This document shows, piece by piece, positions 17,525-26,884 of a stretch of DNA of 64,000 nucleotides. A program made the translations under genes and the position numbers. Location: the NCBI RefSeq assembly GCF_019711375.1, contig NZ_CP081295.1:2145001-2209000 (forward strand), read 5' to 3'. This DNA comes from Qipengyuania aurantiaca. Its GTDB lineage: Bacteria > Pseudomonadota > Alphaproteobacteria > Sphingomonadales > Sphingomonadaceae. Numbering within the stretch: position 1 is the first letter of the stretch; the number at the start of each line of letters is the position of its first letter. The notes under the pieces were generated by a model. The model ran no database searches, had not been told where the DNA came from, and saw only the letters and a list, made by a program, of their open reading frames with translations.

Positions 17525-18954
17525 GCATCGCCCATATCGTCCTGTCGGACCTCCACCTCGGCGCGCGTGACAGCCTGCTGACCCATGTCAACGGCGCGGA
17601 CGAGATTGCCGACGGGCCTTCCGAGGTTCTGGCGAGCTTCGCCAACGCGCTGCGTGAGACGCTGAAGGAGGGCGAGAAGCCGCAACTGGTGCTGCTCGGC
17701 GATGCGCTGGATCTCGGCCTCTCGCCCTTTGGCGATGTGTCCAAGAGCTTTCTCCAGCTGATCGACGCCTTCTTCCCGGCCGATGGCGGGGAAATATTCA
17801 GCCGCGAAATCATCTACGTCGCGGGCAATCACGATCACCACCTCTGGCGCATGGCGCAGGACCACCGGTTCGTGCGCTCGGTGATGAAGGGCGAAATTCC
17901 GGGCGATCTCGAACACGTCACGACCATCACCGGCACGCCGACGCATCGCTGCCGCATGATGGAATCGCTGATCGCGCATCGACCGCACATGGCGGGCGCG
18001 CATGTCCACATCGCCTATCCCAACTGGGGCGTCGCCGACCGAAGCCGCAACCGCGCAGTCGTGATGCACCATGGGCATTACATCGATTCCATGTACCGTG
18101 CCCTGTCGAACTTCCGCAGCTTCCTCGAAGGGGGCGAAGCGCGGCCGGCGACCATGCACGAGCTGGAAGAACAGAACGGCCCGTGGATCGACTTCCTGTG
18201 GTCCGACCTTGGCAGCGCCGGCAAGATCGGCGGCGAGGCGGGCACGCTTTACGAAACCATGCTGAGCGCGGGCGCGAGCCATGACATGGCCGAAAGCATC
18301 GCGCGCCGCGTCACCGGCGGGCTGCACGCGAAGCTCGGCATCAATCCCAAGATGGAGCTGAAATACGGCATCACGCTCGATAACCTGATCCGTGCAGGCG
18401 TGGACCTGACGGCCGGACGCGGTGCGGAAAAGCAGCGCGAGGGCTATCGCCATGTGCTGGGCGAGGACGAGGTCGACGATATTGGCTGGTATCTCGGCAC
18501 GCCCATGGCCGCGCAGCTGCGCGAGGAGCTGGGCGAGCTGCCGCAGGAGCTGCATTTCGTCTTCGGCCACACGCACAAGCCGTTCCAGGACGAGCTGATG
18601 GTGGAGGGTTACGACTTGCCTGTAGGCGTTTTCAACACCGGCGGCTGGGTGCTCGACGAGCCGGGCCTGATGCCGGTGCAGGGCTGCGCCGCCATGCTGG
18701 TGTCGGACGAGCTGGAAGTTGCTTCGCTGCGCCTGTTTAACGATCCGGTCGACGGCGTGATGCTGCCCGTCCGCGTCGAAGGCAGCGGGCGCGAGACGAA
18801 GCTGGTGGGCGAAGCCGCCGTCGCGGTTGAGGCCGCTGCCTCGCACTGGGCCGATTTCTCCCGCGCCGTCCACACGCGCATCGACGAGGAGGGCGCCAAG
18901 CGCGTGCGCCGCTTCCTCGACAAAACCGAACACATGCGGGAGGCCGCGGAATGA
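17521..18954 (+). CDS. Calcineurin-like metallophosphoesterase
   Basis: A 477-residue two-metal phosphoesterase with all core motifs: SDLHLG (residues 9-14), LLGDALD, AGNHDHH and FGHTHK. It is longer than minimal members because of a helical insert in the middle (about residues 200-330). No signal peptide is visible, so it is likely cytoplasmic. The substrate is unknown. It overlaps both neighbours by four bases (ATGA), so the three genes are translated together. Confidence 0.88.
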   Translation: MSIAHIVLSDLHLGARDSLLTHVNGADEIADGPSEVLASFANALRETLKEGEKPQLVLLGDALDLGLSPFGDVSKSFLQLIDAFFPADGGEIFSREIIYVAGNHDHHLWRMAQDHRFVRSVMKGEIPGDLEHVTTITGTPTHRCRMMESLIAHRPHMAGAHVHIAYPNWGVADRSRNRAVVMHHGHYIDSMYRALSNFRSFLEGGEARPATMHELEEQNGPWIDFLWSDLGSAGKIGGEAGTLYETMLSAGASHDMAESIARRVTGGLHAKLGINPKMELKYGITLDNLIRAGVDLTAGRGAEKQREGYRHVLGEDEVDDIGWYLGTPMAAQLREELGELPQELHFVFGHTHKPFQDELMVEGYDLPVGVFNTGGWVLDEPGLMPVQGCAAMLVSDELEVASLRLFNDPVDGVMLPVRVEGSGRETKLVGEAAVAVEAAASHWADFSRAVHTRIDEEGAKRVRRFLDKTEHMREAAE

Positions 18955-21900
18955 CCACCATGCAGAAACGCATCGCCAAGCCGCTGTCGCAGGCGAAATC
19001 GCACTACACCGTCGTCGTCATCGGCTCTGGCTATGGCGCAGGTGTCGCCGCGAGCCGCCTTGCGCGTGCCGGACAGGATGTCTGCGTGCTCGAACGCGGC
19101 AAGGAGTTCCTGCCGGGCGAATATCCCGACAAGATCGCCGACGCCCAGGGCGCGATGCAGTTCAACGCCAAGGGTGGCCGCATCGGCGAACCTGATGCGC
19201 TGTTCGAAGTGCATGTGAACGACGACCAGTATGCGCTGGTCGGTTGCGGCCTCGGCGGTACCTCGCTGATCAACGCCAATGTCGCGCTCGAACTCGACAA
19301 GCGCCTGCTCGACGAAGCGCACTGGCCCACCGCCTTCCGCGAGAACCGCGAGGAGATCGACGCCTATTACGAGCGGGCGCGCGAGATGCTTTCGCCCAAT
19401 CCTTATCCCGACAGCTACCCCGCGCTCGGCAAGCTGGAGGCGCTGGAGCATTCGGCCAAGGCGATGGGCAAGCGATTCTACAAGACGCCGATCAACGTCA
19501 CTTTCGAGGACAAGACCAACCGCTTCGGCGTGCCGCAACCGGCCTGCACCAATTGCGGTGATTGCGTTTCGGGCTGCAATGTCGGCGCGAAGAACACTAC
19601 GCTGATGAATTACCTGCCCGATGCGGCGAACCATGGTGCGGAAATCTTCACGCAGGCCAAGGTGCTCTGGATCGAGCGCGAAGGCGATATGTGGCGCGTT
19701 CATCTCGAAGCCAATGGCAAGGATGCAGGGCACGGACCTGCCACCATCACCGCCGAGCATGTCATGCTGGGTGCAGGCGCAATCGGTTCGACCGAAATCC
19801 TCCTGCGCTCGCGCGACAAGGGCTTGGAGCTGTCAAAGCGCCTTGGCCACGGTTTTTCGGGCAATGGCGACGCGCTGGGCTTTGCCTATGACAGCTATTT
19901 CAAGACCGAGAAGCAGGGCGATGTGCTCACCGCGCAGCCGATCCACGCCATCGGCGTGGGCGCGAACAACGTCGCCAAGGAAACCTATCCCGGCCCCTGC
20001 ATTACCGGCGTGATCGATATTCGCGACACGAAGGACGTGACCAAGGGGCTGGTGATCGAGGAGGGCGTGGCCCCCGGCATCCTCGGCGCCGCGCTCGCGC
20101 CTGCTTTCTTCTTCGGCGAGGCGCTGGCCGACGGCTTCACCCGCTTCGGCATGGACCAGGTCAAGCCGCGCCTGCTCGACGCCAAGGCGATGGGCGAGGC
20201 GTTCCAGGCCGACCCGGCCAGCATCGGCGAATGGGCCTACAAGGGGCCGCTCTCGCGGATGCAGACCTATCTCGTGATGAGCGTCGACGATTCGCACGGC
20301 GAGCTTGCGCTCGAAGATGACCGCATCACCGTTCGCTGGTCCGATGCGGGCAAGCAGGACACCTTTACCCGCGACGACGATCTGATGCGCGAAGCCGCCG
20401 AAGCGATCCAGGCGCAATATTTCTCCGACCCGATATGGAACGCGCAGATGGGCCGCAAGCTCGTCACCGTCCACCCGATCGGCGGTTGCGGCATGGGCGA
20501 TGATGCGGCGAGCGGCGTGGTGGACGATACCTGCCGCGTCTTCGCTGGCGAGGCGGGCACGGAGGTCCACGAGGGTCTCTACGTGTGCGATGGGGCGGCG
20601 CTTCCGGGCGCGGTCGGCGTCAATCCGCTGCTGACGATCACCGCCGTGGCCGAACGCGCGCTCGAGAAGATGGCGCAGCGCAACGGATGGTCCATCGACT
20701 ACACGCTGGGCGCCGAAGGTCCGCTGCCGGAGCCGGTGGAGGACGATTGCGGCGTCGATGACGAACCGTTCAAGGTCAACTTCGGCGAAAAGCTCGAACT
20801 CTCGGTGGCAAAATGGGTCGCCGGACACGCCATCGATCCGGTCTCGCGCCAGATCGAGGCGGCAGCGCTCCATTTCGAGAACGACGCCATCGACGAGGGT
20901 AAGGCGGCGATCCGCAAGCTGGTGAAGGAGCATCCCGAGGCGATGAGCCCAGGGCTCGCCTTCACCGAGACTATGGCCGGACATATCAGCGCCAAGGGCC
21001 GCCACCATCGCCCCTGCGATCATGCCGAGCGTATTCGCGACGATTACGCCAACGGCGCGGCATGGGGGCGCTGCGAGGGAAGCGAATGTAGCTTCCTGCT
21101 AACGGTCACCACCGAAAACCTCCACCGCATGATCGAGGAGCGCGAGCATCGCTCGGCCATCACCGGCACGGTGCTGGTGAGCGCGATTTCGCCCGACCCG
21201 CTTCCCGTGCGCGCAGGCACGTTCCGCCTGCTGGTGGCCGATCCGGGCCAGCCGGAAAGCTGGAAAATGCTGTACGACATGGTGCTGGAAGGTCCCGAAG
21301 GGCCGATCCACTTCCACGGCTTCAAGACGCTGCAGCAGCGCGGCAAGTCCGATCCCTGGACCGATCTCACGACGCTGTTCGTCACCCTGCGCCACGGCGA
21401 GGACGAGACTGGCGAGTTGATCGGGCGCGGCGTGCTGAAGCTGGGCGTCAACGAATTCATGCGCCAGCTGACCACGATCGAGGTGCACGATTCCGACACG
21501 CTCGTCGGCCATGTCGTGAACCTCATCCCCAAGGCGAAGAAGGCCATCGAGACCGTCTTCGTCGCCAAATACGCGGGCTTCTTCGCGATGACCGTCTTCC
21601 GTGCCTATGGTGGGATGCTGGCGACGCTGAACAACTTCCCCAAGACCGATGCGGAAAGCTTCGTGGCCCGCGAGATGCGCCTGCCGCCCGCCGAAAGGCA
21701 CGTGGTGCCGACGGGCGACGGGGTGAACATCGGCCTGACCCGCTATCGCGGCGGCACGCGCGGCCCGCTGGTGCTGGCCCCCGGCTTCTCGGTGCGTGCC
21801 TCCAGCTTTGCGACGCCCACGGTGGACGAGAACCTCACCGAGAGCCTCGTCGCCAAGGGCTACGACGTGTGGCTGTTCGACTACCGCGCCAGCAACGACG

Positions 21901-22751
21901 CGGGCAACGACGTCGAGCGCCCGCCCGAATTCACCATCGACGATATCGCCCGCTACGACTGGCCCGCCGCGGTCGGTGAAATCCGCAAGGTCACCGGCGC
22001 GGACAGCGTCCAGGCGCTGGCGCATTGCGTGGGGTCCATGAGCCTCCTGATGGGCATCGGCGCAGGCCATGTCTCGGGCGTGCGTTCGCTCATCAGTTCG
22101 CAGCTGACGCTGCATCCGGTCACCGACTGGCTGAACTACCTCAAGGCCGATCTCGGCGTGGCAGGCGCGCTGTCGCAGATCTCGCTGCTCGACGGGCATC
22201 TCGATTTTGTCAGCCAGGGGACCGAGACCGATTACGAGATCGACGCGGTCGCCTACCAGATCCCCATGCCGGACGGGCAGGCCTGCAAGAACCCGACCTG
22301 CCGCCGCGTGTTCGGCGTGTTCGGCCCGAGCTGGGATCATGCGCAGCTGGGACACGATACGCATAACGCGCTGGGCAGCATGTTCAGCCGCGTGTCGCTC
22401 AAGCCCTTCGAACAGCTCGGCACGATCATGCACGAGGGACTCGCGGTCGATGCAGACGGGCAGGCGGTTTACACCAGCGCCGATGCCGCGCGACGGCTGG
22501 CGCTGCCGATCAGCTTCCTGTCGGGCGCGACCAACCGCATCTTCTATCCGGAGAGCGGGCAGCGCACGCGGATGTGGCTGGCCGAGCGCAACGGCGGCGA
22601 TCTCTACCAGCAGCGCGTCGTGCCGAACTACGGGCACATGGACCTGTTCATCGGCTACAACGCCCATCGCGACGTGACGCCGGTGATCCTCGAGCAGCTC
22701 GAATGGCTTGACGCGCAGGCCGAGGCGAGAGGAGAACGCCGCACGGCGTGA
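18951..22751 (+). CDS. GMC oxidoreductase fused to an alpha/beta hydrolase
   Basis: A 1266-residue fusion. Residues about 18-565 are a cholesterol-oxidase-like GMC flavoenzyme: FAD site VVVIGSGYGAGVAASRLA, cysteine cluster CTNCGDCVSGC near 199-209, and the closing GVNPLLTITAVAERAL. Residues about 690-880 form a linking domain with Trp-rich strands (SWKMLYDM, HFHGFKTL). Residues about 935-1260 are an alpha/beta hydrolase: APGFSVRASS, and AHCVGSMSL near 1023 carrying the nucleophile-elbow position, though not a strict GxSxG. It probably oxidises an alcohol or sterol-like lipid and hydrolyses an ester. No signal peptide is obvious. Similar fusions are known in actinobacteria and sphingomonads; the substrate here is unknown. 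Confidence 0.85.
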   Translation: MTTMQKRIAKPLSQAKSHYTVVVIGSGYGAGVAASRLARAGQDVCVLERGKEFLPGEYPDKIADAQGAMQFNAKGGRIGEPDALFEVHVNDDQYALVGCGLGGTSLINANVALELDKRLLDEAHWPTAFRENREEIDAYYERAREMLSPNPYPDSYPALGKLEALEHSAKAMGKRFYKTPINVTFEDKTNRFGVPQPACTNCGDCVSGCNVGAKNTTLMNYLPDAANHGAEIFTQAKVLWIEREGDMWRVHLEANGKDAGHGPATITAEHVMLGAGAIGSTEILLRSRDKGLELSKRLGHGFSGNGDALGFAYDSYFKTEKQGDVLTAQPIHAIGVGANNVAKETYPGPCITGVIDIRDTKDVTKGLVIEEGVAPGILGAALAPAFFFGEALADGFTRFGMDQVKPRLLDAKAMGEAFQADPASIGEWAYKGPLSRMQTYLVMSVDDSHGELALEDDRITVRWSDAGKQDTFTRDDDLMREAAEAIQAQYFSDPIWNAQMGRKLVTVHPIGGCGMGDDAASGVVDDTCRVFAGEAGTEVHEGLYVCDGAALPGAVGVNPLLTITAVAERALEKMAQRNGWSIDYTLGAEGPLPEPVEDDCGVDDEPFKVNFGEKLELSVAKWVAGHAIDPVSRQIEAAALHFENDAIDEGKAAIRKLVKEHPEAMSPGLAFTETMAGHISAKGRHHRPCDHAERIRDDYANGAAWGRCEGSECSFLLTVTTENLHRMIEEREHRSAITGTVLVSAISPDPLPVRAGTFRLLVADPGQPESWKMLYDMVLEGPEGPIHFHGFKTLQQRGKSDPWTDLTTLFVTLRHGEDETGELIGRGVLKLGVNEFMRQLTTIEVHDSDTLVGHVVNLIPKAKKAIETVFVAKYAGFFAMTVFRAYGGMLATLNNFPKTDAESFVAREMRLPPAERHVVPTGDGVNIGLTRYRGGTRGPLVLAPGFSVRASSFATPTVDENLTESLVAKGYDVWLFDYRASNDAGNDVERPPEFTIDDIARYDWPAAVGEIRKVTGADSVQALAHCVGSMSLLMGIGAGHVSGVRSLISSQLTLHPVTDWLNYLKADLGVAGALSQISLLDGHLDFVSQGTETDYEIDAVAYQIPMPDGQACKNPTCRRVFGVFGPSWDHAQLGHDTHNALGSMFSRVSLKPFEQLGTIMHEGLAVDADGQAVYTSADAARRLALPISFLSGATNRIFYPESGQRTRMWLAERNGGDLYQQRVVPNYGHMDLFIGYNAHRDVTPVILEQLEWLDAQAEARGERRTA

Positions 22752-22795
22752 CATGCTCTCTTGCGGGGCGGCGGGAGCGGGACTAGTCACGCGCC

Positions 22796-23938
22796 ATGAC
22801 CGAAAAAGCCACAATGACCGGCCGCCCCGTAATCTCCGCAACCGGCCTCTTCACCCCGTCCGAAAGCATTACGAACGAGGAGCTGGTCGCCAGCTTCAAC
22901 GAATACGTGCGGCGCCACAATGCGGCGAACGCCGAGGCGATCGAGGCGGGCGAAGTGGAGGCTCTCAGCGAAAGCTCGGTCGAATTCATCGAGAAGGCGA
23001 GCGGCATCAAGGCCCGCCACGTGATGGCAAAAGAGCCGGTGCTCGATCCGGAAATCATGGCCCCGCGCTGGCCGCAACGGTCGAACGACGAGCTGTCGAT
23101 CCTCGCCGAAATCGGCGTGAAAGCGGCGACACAGGCGCTGGAGCGCGCCGGGCGCAAGCCGGAGGATGTCGACGCGGTCCTGTGCGCGGCCTCCAACATG
23201 GAGCGCCCCTATCCGGCGATGGCGATCGAGATCCAGCAGGCGCTGGGGATCGACGGCTTTGGCTTCGACATGAACGTCGCGTGCTCGTCTGCCACCTTCG
23301 GCATCCAGACCGCGGCGGATTATATCCGTGCAGGCAATGCGAAGAGCGTGCTGGTCGTCAGCCCGGAGATTACCAGCGGACACCTCAACTGGCGCGACCG
23401 CGACAGCCACTTCATTTTCGGCGACGTGGCGACCGCCGTGCTGGTGGAAGACGCTGCCATCGCCCCTGCGGAGCATTGGGACATCCTCGGCACCAAGCTG
23501 AAGACGGTTTTCTCCAACAACATCCGCAACAATTTCGGCTTCCTCAACCGCGCCTATCCCGAGGATGCGGGCGGGCCGGACAAGCTGTTCGTCCAGGAAG
23601 GGCGCAAGGTTTTCAAGGAAGTCGTGCCCATGGTCGCGCAGATGATCGTGGACGAAGCCGAGCGGCTCGATCTCGATCCGCAGGGCCTGCGCCGCCTATG
23701 GCTGCACCAGGCAAACACCGGCATGAACCGCCTGATCGCGCACCGCGTGCTGGGTCACGAGGCGAATGAGGACGAAAGCCCGACGGTGCTCGACACCTAT
23801 GGCAACACCTCGAGCGCAGGCTCGATCATCGCCTTCCACCTGCACAGCGAGGACCTGAAGGCCGGCGACACCGGTCTCATCTGCAGCTTCGGCGCGGGTT
23901 ATTCGGCGGGTACGGTGTTCGTCCGCAAGTCGGCCTGA
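22796..23938 (+). CDS. Beta-ketoacyl-ACP synthase III (FabH-like condensing enzyme)
   Basis: A 380-residue thiolase-fold condensing enzyme. The catalytic triad is visible: Cys near 163 (ACSSATF), His near 304 (LHQANTG) and Asn near 335 (YGNTSSAG). It is longer than FabH of E. coli (317) because of an N-terminal insert rich in Glu and Ala (residues about 35-65). It could start fatty-acid synthesis from acyl-CoA, or act in a special lipid pathway, since it does not sit with fabD or plsX. ATG 22796 is assumed; ATG 22814 is possible. Confidence 0.85.
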   Translation: MTEKATMTGRPVISATGLFTPSESITNEELVASFNEYVRRHNAANAEAIEAGEVEALSESSVEFIEKASGIKARHVMAKEPVLDPEIMAPRWPQRSNDELSILAEIGVKAATQALERAGRKPEDVDAVLCAASNMERPYPAMAIEIQQALGIDGFGFDMNVACSSATFGIQTAADYIRAGNAKSVLVVSPEITSGHLNWRDRDSHFIFGDVATAVLVEDAAIAPAEHWDILGTKLKTVFSNNIRNNFGFLNRAYPEDAGGPDKLFVQEGRKVFKEVVPMVAQMIVDEAERLDLDPQGLRRLWLHQANTGMNRLIAHRVLGHEANEDESPTVLDTYGNTSSAGSIIAFHLHSEDLKAGDTGLICSFGAGYSAGTVFVRKSA

Positions 23939-24975
23939 CCGCCGGGGACCGGCACGCGGTCCCACGCCTTGAAGACGAGCTCGGCGAATTTCCAGATCAG
24001 CCACACGGCGACGAGGCTGACGAGCCCGTCGAGTGCGTAGTGATAGGCAAGGTGGACCGATCCGATCCAGATCACCACCATGAACCAGAAGAAGAACCGT
24101 CCGGCCTTCACCGAGGTTTCGCGAGCGGCCAGCCAGAACAGCACGCACACGGCGATGTGCATGGAAGGCATGGCGCTGATCCCGCGGCCAAGGCTGTTGT
24201 CGGAATTCTGGTAGCCTTCGAGCAGCATGTCCTGCACCGGCACGGTCATCACCGGCACCTGCTCGTTGGCCCATCGCAGATAGTCCATCTGCGGGGCGAA
24301 ATCGGGGATGCCTAGGATCGGCTCGGCGAACACCGGCCCGACCGAGGCAAGCCAGGTCGCCATGAGACCGCCGACGATGGACCAGGCCATCGCGTAGCTC
24401 AGGAAGAACTTGCGCCGCACATCGGCGTTAATCGCCGGAGAGATCGCGACCACCGCGACGCCGAAATAAAGGAGAAGGATCCACAGATGATAGAGAACGG
24501 CGATGAGCGCCGTCACGATCGGATATCCAAAAACTGGCTGCAGCACTTCCCACGCGTCGTACCCGAACAGCAGCGCGCGCTCCCACGCGATGAATGTCGC
24601 GTCCCAGTCGAAATCGGTGAAGAGCGGGATCATCGCCTTCAGGCTGGAAAAGACCGGGATCAGGATAGCGCAGATGAGGAGGACCGGCACACTTGCCACG
24701 AGCCGCAGGAGCGCCGAGCGGGTGAAATAGCGCTCCTTCGCCCACGAAAGCGGGCGGGCGGGTCTGTCGCGGTAAAGGCGCCACAATATGTCGACGAAGA
24801 ACCAACCGATCGCGCCGGTGTAGATGAGCTGGATGCTCATGTTCGAATTCGCATTGTCATACGGAATGTCGAACCGCGCCCACAGGTAGAACACCACCGC
24901 CGCGCAGGCGAGGGCGTAGACATAGACCGGAAATTCCCCCCACCAGCGGCGGGCAACCTGGGCAAGCGTTTTCAT
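23899..24975 (-). CDS. PAP2-family integral membrane phosphatase/phosphotransferase (Aur1-like)
   Basis: A 358-residue protein with about six to seven membrane helices. It has the PAP2 motifs SAMPSMHIAV and, about 45 residues later, HLAYHYALDGLVS, giving the catalytic His and Asp. The pattern is that of the inositolphosphotransferase (Aur1/Ipt1) branch, as well as of lipid phosphatases. It could act on ceramide or phospholipid phosphates at the periplasmic face. ATG 24975 is preferred because upstream codons are not hydrophobic. Its last 40 bases overlap the end of the ketoacyl synthase gene on the other strand. It is divergent from psd. Confidence 0.82.
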   Translation of the reverse strand: MKTLAQVARRWWGEFPVYVYALACAAVVFYLWARFDIPYDNANSNMSIQLIYTGAIGWFFVDILWRLYRDRPARPLSWAKERYFTRSALLRLVASVPVLLICAILIPVFSSLKAMIPLFTDFDWDATFIAWERALLFGYDAWEVLQPVFGYPIVTALIAVLYHLWILLLYFGVAVVAISPAINADVRRKFFLSYAMAWSIVGGLMATWLASVGPVFAEPILGIPDFAPQMDYLRWANEQVPVMTVPVQDMLLEGYQNSDNSLGRGISAMPSMHIAVCVLFWLAARETSVKAGRFFFWFMVVIWIGSVHLAYHYALDGLVSLVAVWLIWKFAELVFKAWDRVPVPGGQADLRTNTVPAE

Positions 24976-25075
24976 AAGGCGGCGTTTACCATCGTTGGGT
25001 GAAGGAATCTCTAAGCCGGTGATGCACCCGCGTTGCAAGCTTGTGGGCCACGCTTTCCCCGCGTAGTGGACAGCT

Positions 25076-25825
25076 ATGGCAGGAGACCTCCAAGACAATC
25101 AGGGGCGGGGCGATACGGTTTCGGCCCTGCCGCGCATCCATCCCGAAGGTCGCAAGTTCGGACTTGCCGCGCTGGGCCTGTCGCTAATTTTCGCGTGGTT
25201 TGCGTGGGAAACGCTGGCATGGCCGATGGCTTTCCTCTCGCTCGGCTTTTTCGCTTTCTTCCGCGATCCGGAACGCGTCGTGCCGCAGGACGACCGCTTC
25301 ATCATTTCGCCCTCCGATGGCCGCGTCCTTAAGATCGAGGAAGTCGCGCCGCCGCGTGAGCTGGTGGTCGACGATGGCAGCGGGACCGAAGGGCTGGCCA
25401 ACGTGCCCGTCACCCGCGTCTCGATCCACCTGTCCCTGTTCGATGTCCATGTGAACCGCACGCCGATCGCCGGCATGGTGCGGCGCCTGATCTACATTCC
25501 GGGCAAATTCCTCAACGCCGATCTCGACAAGGCAAGCGAGGACAACGAACGCCAGCACATCCTGATCGAGCGGTCGGACGGGTTGAAGGTCGGCTTCACC
25601 CAGATCGCCGGCATCGTCGCGCGGCGAATTGTTTCCTTTGCGAAACCGGGAGATACGCTGGGCGTTGGTCAGCGGGTGGGCATGATCCGCTTCGGCAGCC
25701 GGGTGGACATCTACCTGCCGGCTGGCACGGGGTCCTACGTCATGGTCGGCCAGAAGGTGGTTGCGGGGGAAACCGTGATCGCCGCCGTGGGCAGCCAGCC
25801 CCTGCTTGAAGGAGTTACGCAATGA
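25076..25825 (+). CDS. psd: Phosphatidylserine decarboxylase proenzyme (short form)
   Basis: A 249-residue enzyme that decarboxylates phosphatidylserine to phosphatidylethanolamine at the inner membrane. It has two N-terminal hydrophobic stretches, the conserved SIHLSLFDVHVNRTPI region, and the self-cleavage site G207-S208 (RFGSRVD), which gives the pyruvoyl group. The length is that of the short alphaproteobacterial form. Its stop overlaps the next start (ATGA). Confidence 0.95.
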   Translation: MAGDLQDNQGRGDTVSALPRIHPEGRKFGLAALGLSLIFAWFAWETLAWPMAFLSLGFFAFFRDPERVVPQDDRFIISPSDGRVLKIEEVAPPRELVVDDGSGTEGLANVPVTRVSIHLSLFDVHVNRTPIAGMVRRLIYIPGKFLNADLDKASEDNERQHILIERSDGLKVGFTQIAGIVARRIVSFAKPGDTLGVGQRVGMIRFGSRVDIYLPAGTGSYVMVGQKVVAGETVIAAVGSQPLLEGVTQ

Positions 25826-26664
25826 GCCTGCTGTCCGATCCCACGCCGCGCCCCGAGCCGGAAGAGCGCGCGCGGCTCGGCCCCAAGGCGGCCGAGGACG
25901 AACAGCCGGTCATGGGCAAGTCGCGCGGCCTGTCGCTGCGCGCCATGGCGCCCAACGCGATTACGGCGGCGGCGCTGTGTTCGGGGCTGACCGGCATCCG
26001 CTTTGCCATTTCCGAACAGTGGGCGGCGGCCGCCGTGGCGATCATCGTGGCCGGCATCCTCGACGGGATGGACGGGCGCATCGCGCGCCTCCTGAAGGCA
26101 CAATCGCGCTTCGGGGCAGAGCTCGACAGCCTTGCCGATTCGCTGAGCTTCGGCACCGCGCCCGCGATCATCATCTACCTGTGGTCGCTTTCGGCGGAGC
26201 CGCGCTGGGGCTGGTTCGCCGCTCTGGCGCTGGCGATCTGTTGCGCCCTGCGTCTTGCGCGCTTCAACGCGCAGATCGACATGGAAGAGCAGCCGCACAA
26301 ATCGCTCGGCTTCCTGACCGGCGTTCCGGCACCCATGGGAGCGGGGCTCGCCTTCATGCCGTTCTACCTGTGGTCGGCAACGGGCTTCGACGTATTTCGC
26401 GAGCCGATCTTCGTGGCGCCCTGGCTGCTTGCGACCGCTCTGCTGATGATTTCGAGCATGGCGACGCCGAGCTGGACGTCGCTTCGCCCGCGACGAGGCA
26501 TTCGTCTCTGGGTACTTGCGTTCGTGGGATTGCTCTTCGCGGCACTGCTGGTCGAGCCCTGGTGGACGCTGAGTGCGATCGGGATCGGTTATTTGGCGCT
26601 GCTGCCGTTCACGCTGATGCGCTACGCACGGATCAAGCGGCGCGCTGCGTCACCTGCCGGATGA
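25822..26664 (+). CDS. pssA: CDP-diacylglycerol-serine O-phosphatidyltransferase
   Basis: A 280-residue CDP-alcohol phosphatidyltransferase that makes phosphatidylserine for Psd. The family motif D-G-x2-A-R-x8-G-x3-D-x3-D is seen as DGRIARLLKAQSRFGAELD followed by SLAD. There are about seven membrane helices and a polar N-terminal tail of about 35 residues. It is coupled to psd by an ATGA overlap and overlaps the convergent small gene by 32 bases. Confidence 0.94.
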   Translation: MSLLSDPTPRPEPEERARLGPKAAEDEQPVMGKSRGLSLRAMAPNAITAAALCSGLTGIRFAISEQWAAAAVAIIVAGILDGMDGRIARLLKAQSRFGAELDSLADSLSFGTAPAIIIYLWSLSAEPRWGWFAALALAICCALRLARFNAQIDMEEQPHKSLGFLTGVPAPMGAGLAFMPFYLWSATGFDVFREPIFVAPWLLATALLMISSMATPSWTSLRPRRGIRLWVLAFVGLLFAALLVEPWWTLSAIGIGYLALLPFTLMRYARIKRRAASPAG

Positions 26665-26884
26665 CCGGATAGGCGCGGACCTGACGCCCGAAGCCATTTG
26701 CACTGCCTGTAATGATCGATGGGCGAGGGCCGACGCCCGCGCTCGCATACCCCTGTTTCATGCGCTGCCGCAGCGTGCCGAAAGCGGACCACCAACGCAG
26801 TCCGCTATCGGCGAGTACGAGCACCGTCGCCACACTGGCGAGGGCGAAAGCGGCAATGAGAACAGTTGCGAACATATCGGCCAT
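26633..26884 (-). CDS. Small inner-membrane protein of unknown function
   Basis: An 83-residue protein with one N-terminal membrane helix (MFATVLIAAFALASVATVLVL), then WWSAFGTLRQRM and a basic tail. I do not recognise the family. A GGGGAGGAG ribosome site touches ATG 26884; ATG 26875 has better spacing and may be the true start. A LexA-type box lies about 100 bases upstream, so it may be an SOS-induced membrane peptide, by analogy to SidA/DidA division inhibitors of Caulobacter. That is speculation from context. Confidence 0.65.
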   Translation of the reverse strand: MADMFATVLIAAFALASVATVLVLADSGLRWWSAFGTLRQRMKQGYASAGVGPRPSIITGSANGFGRQVRAYPVIRQVTQRAA

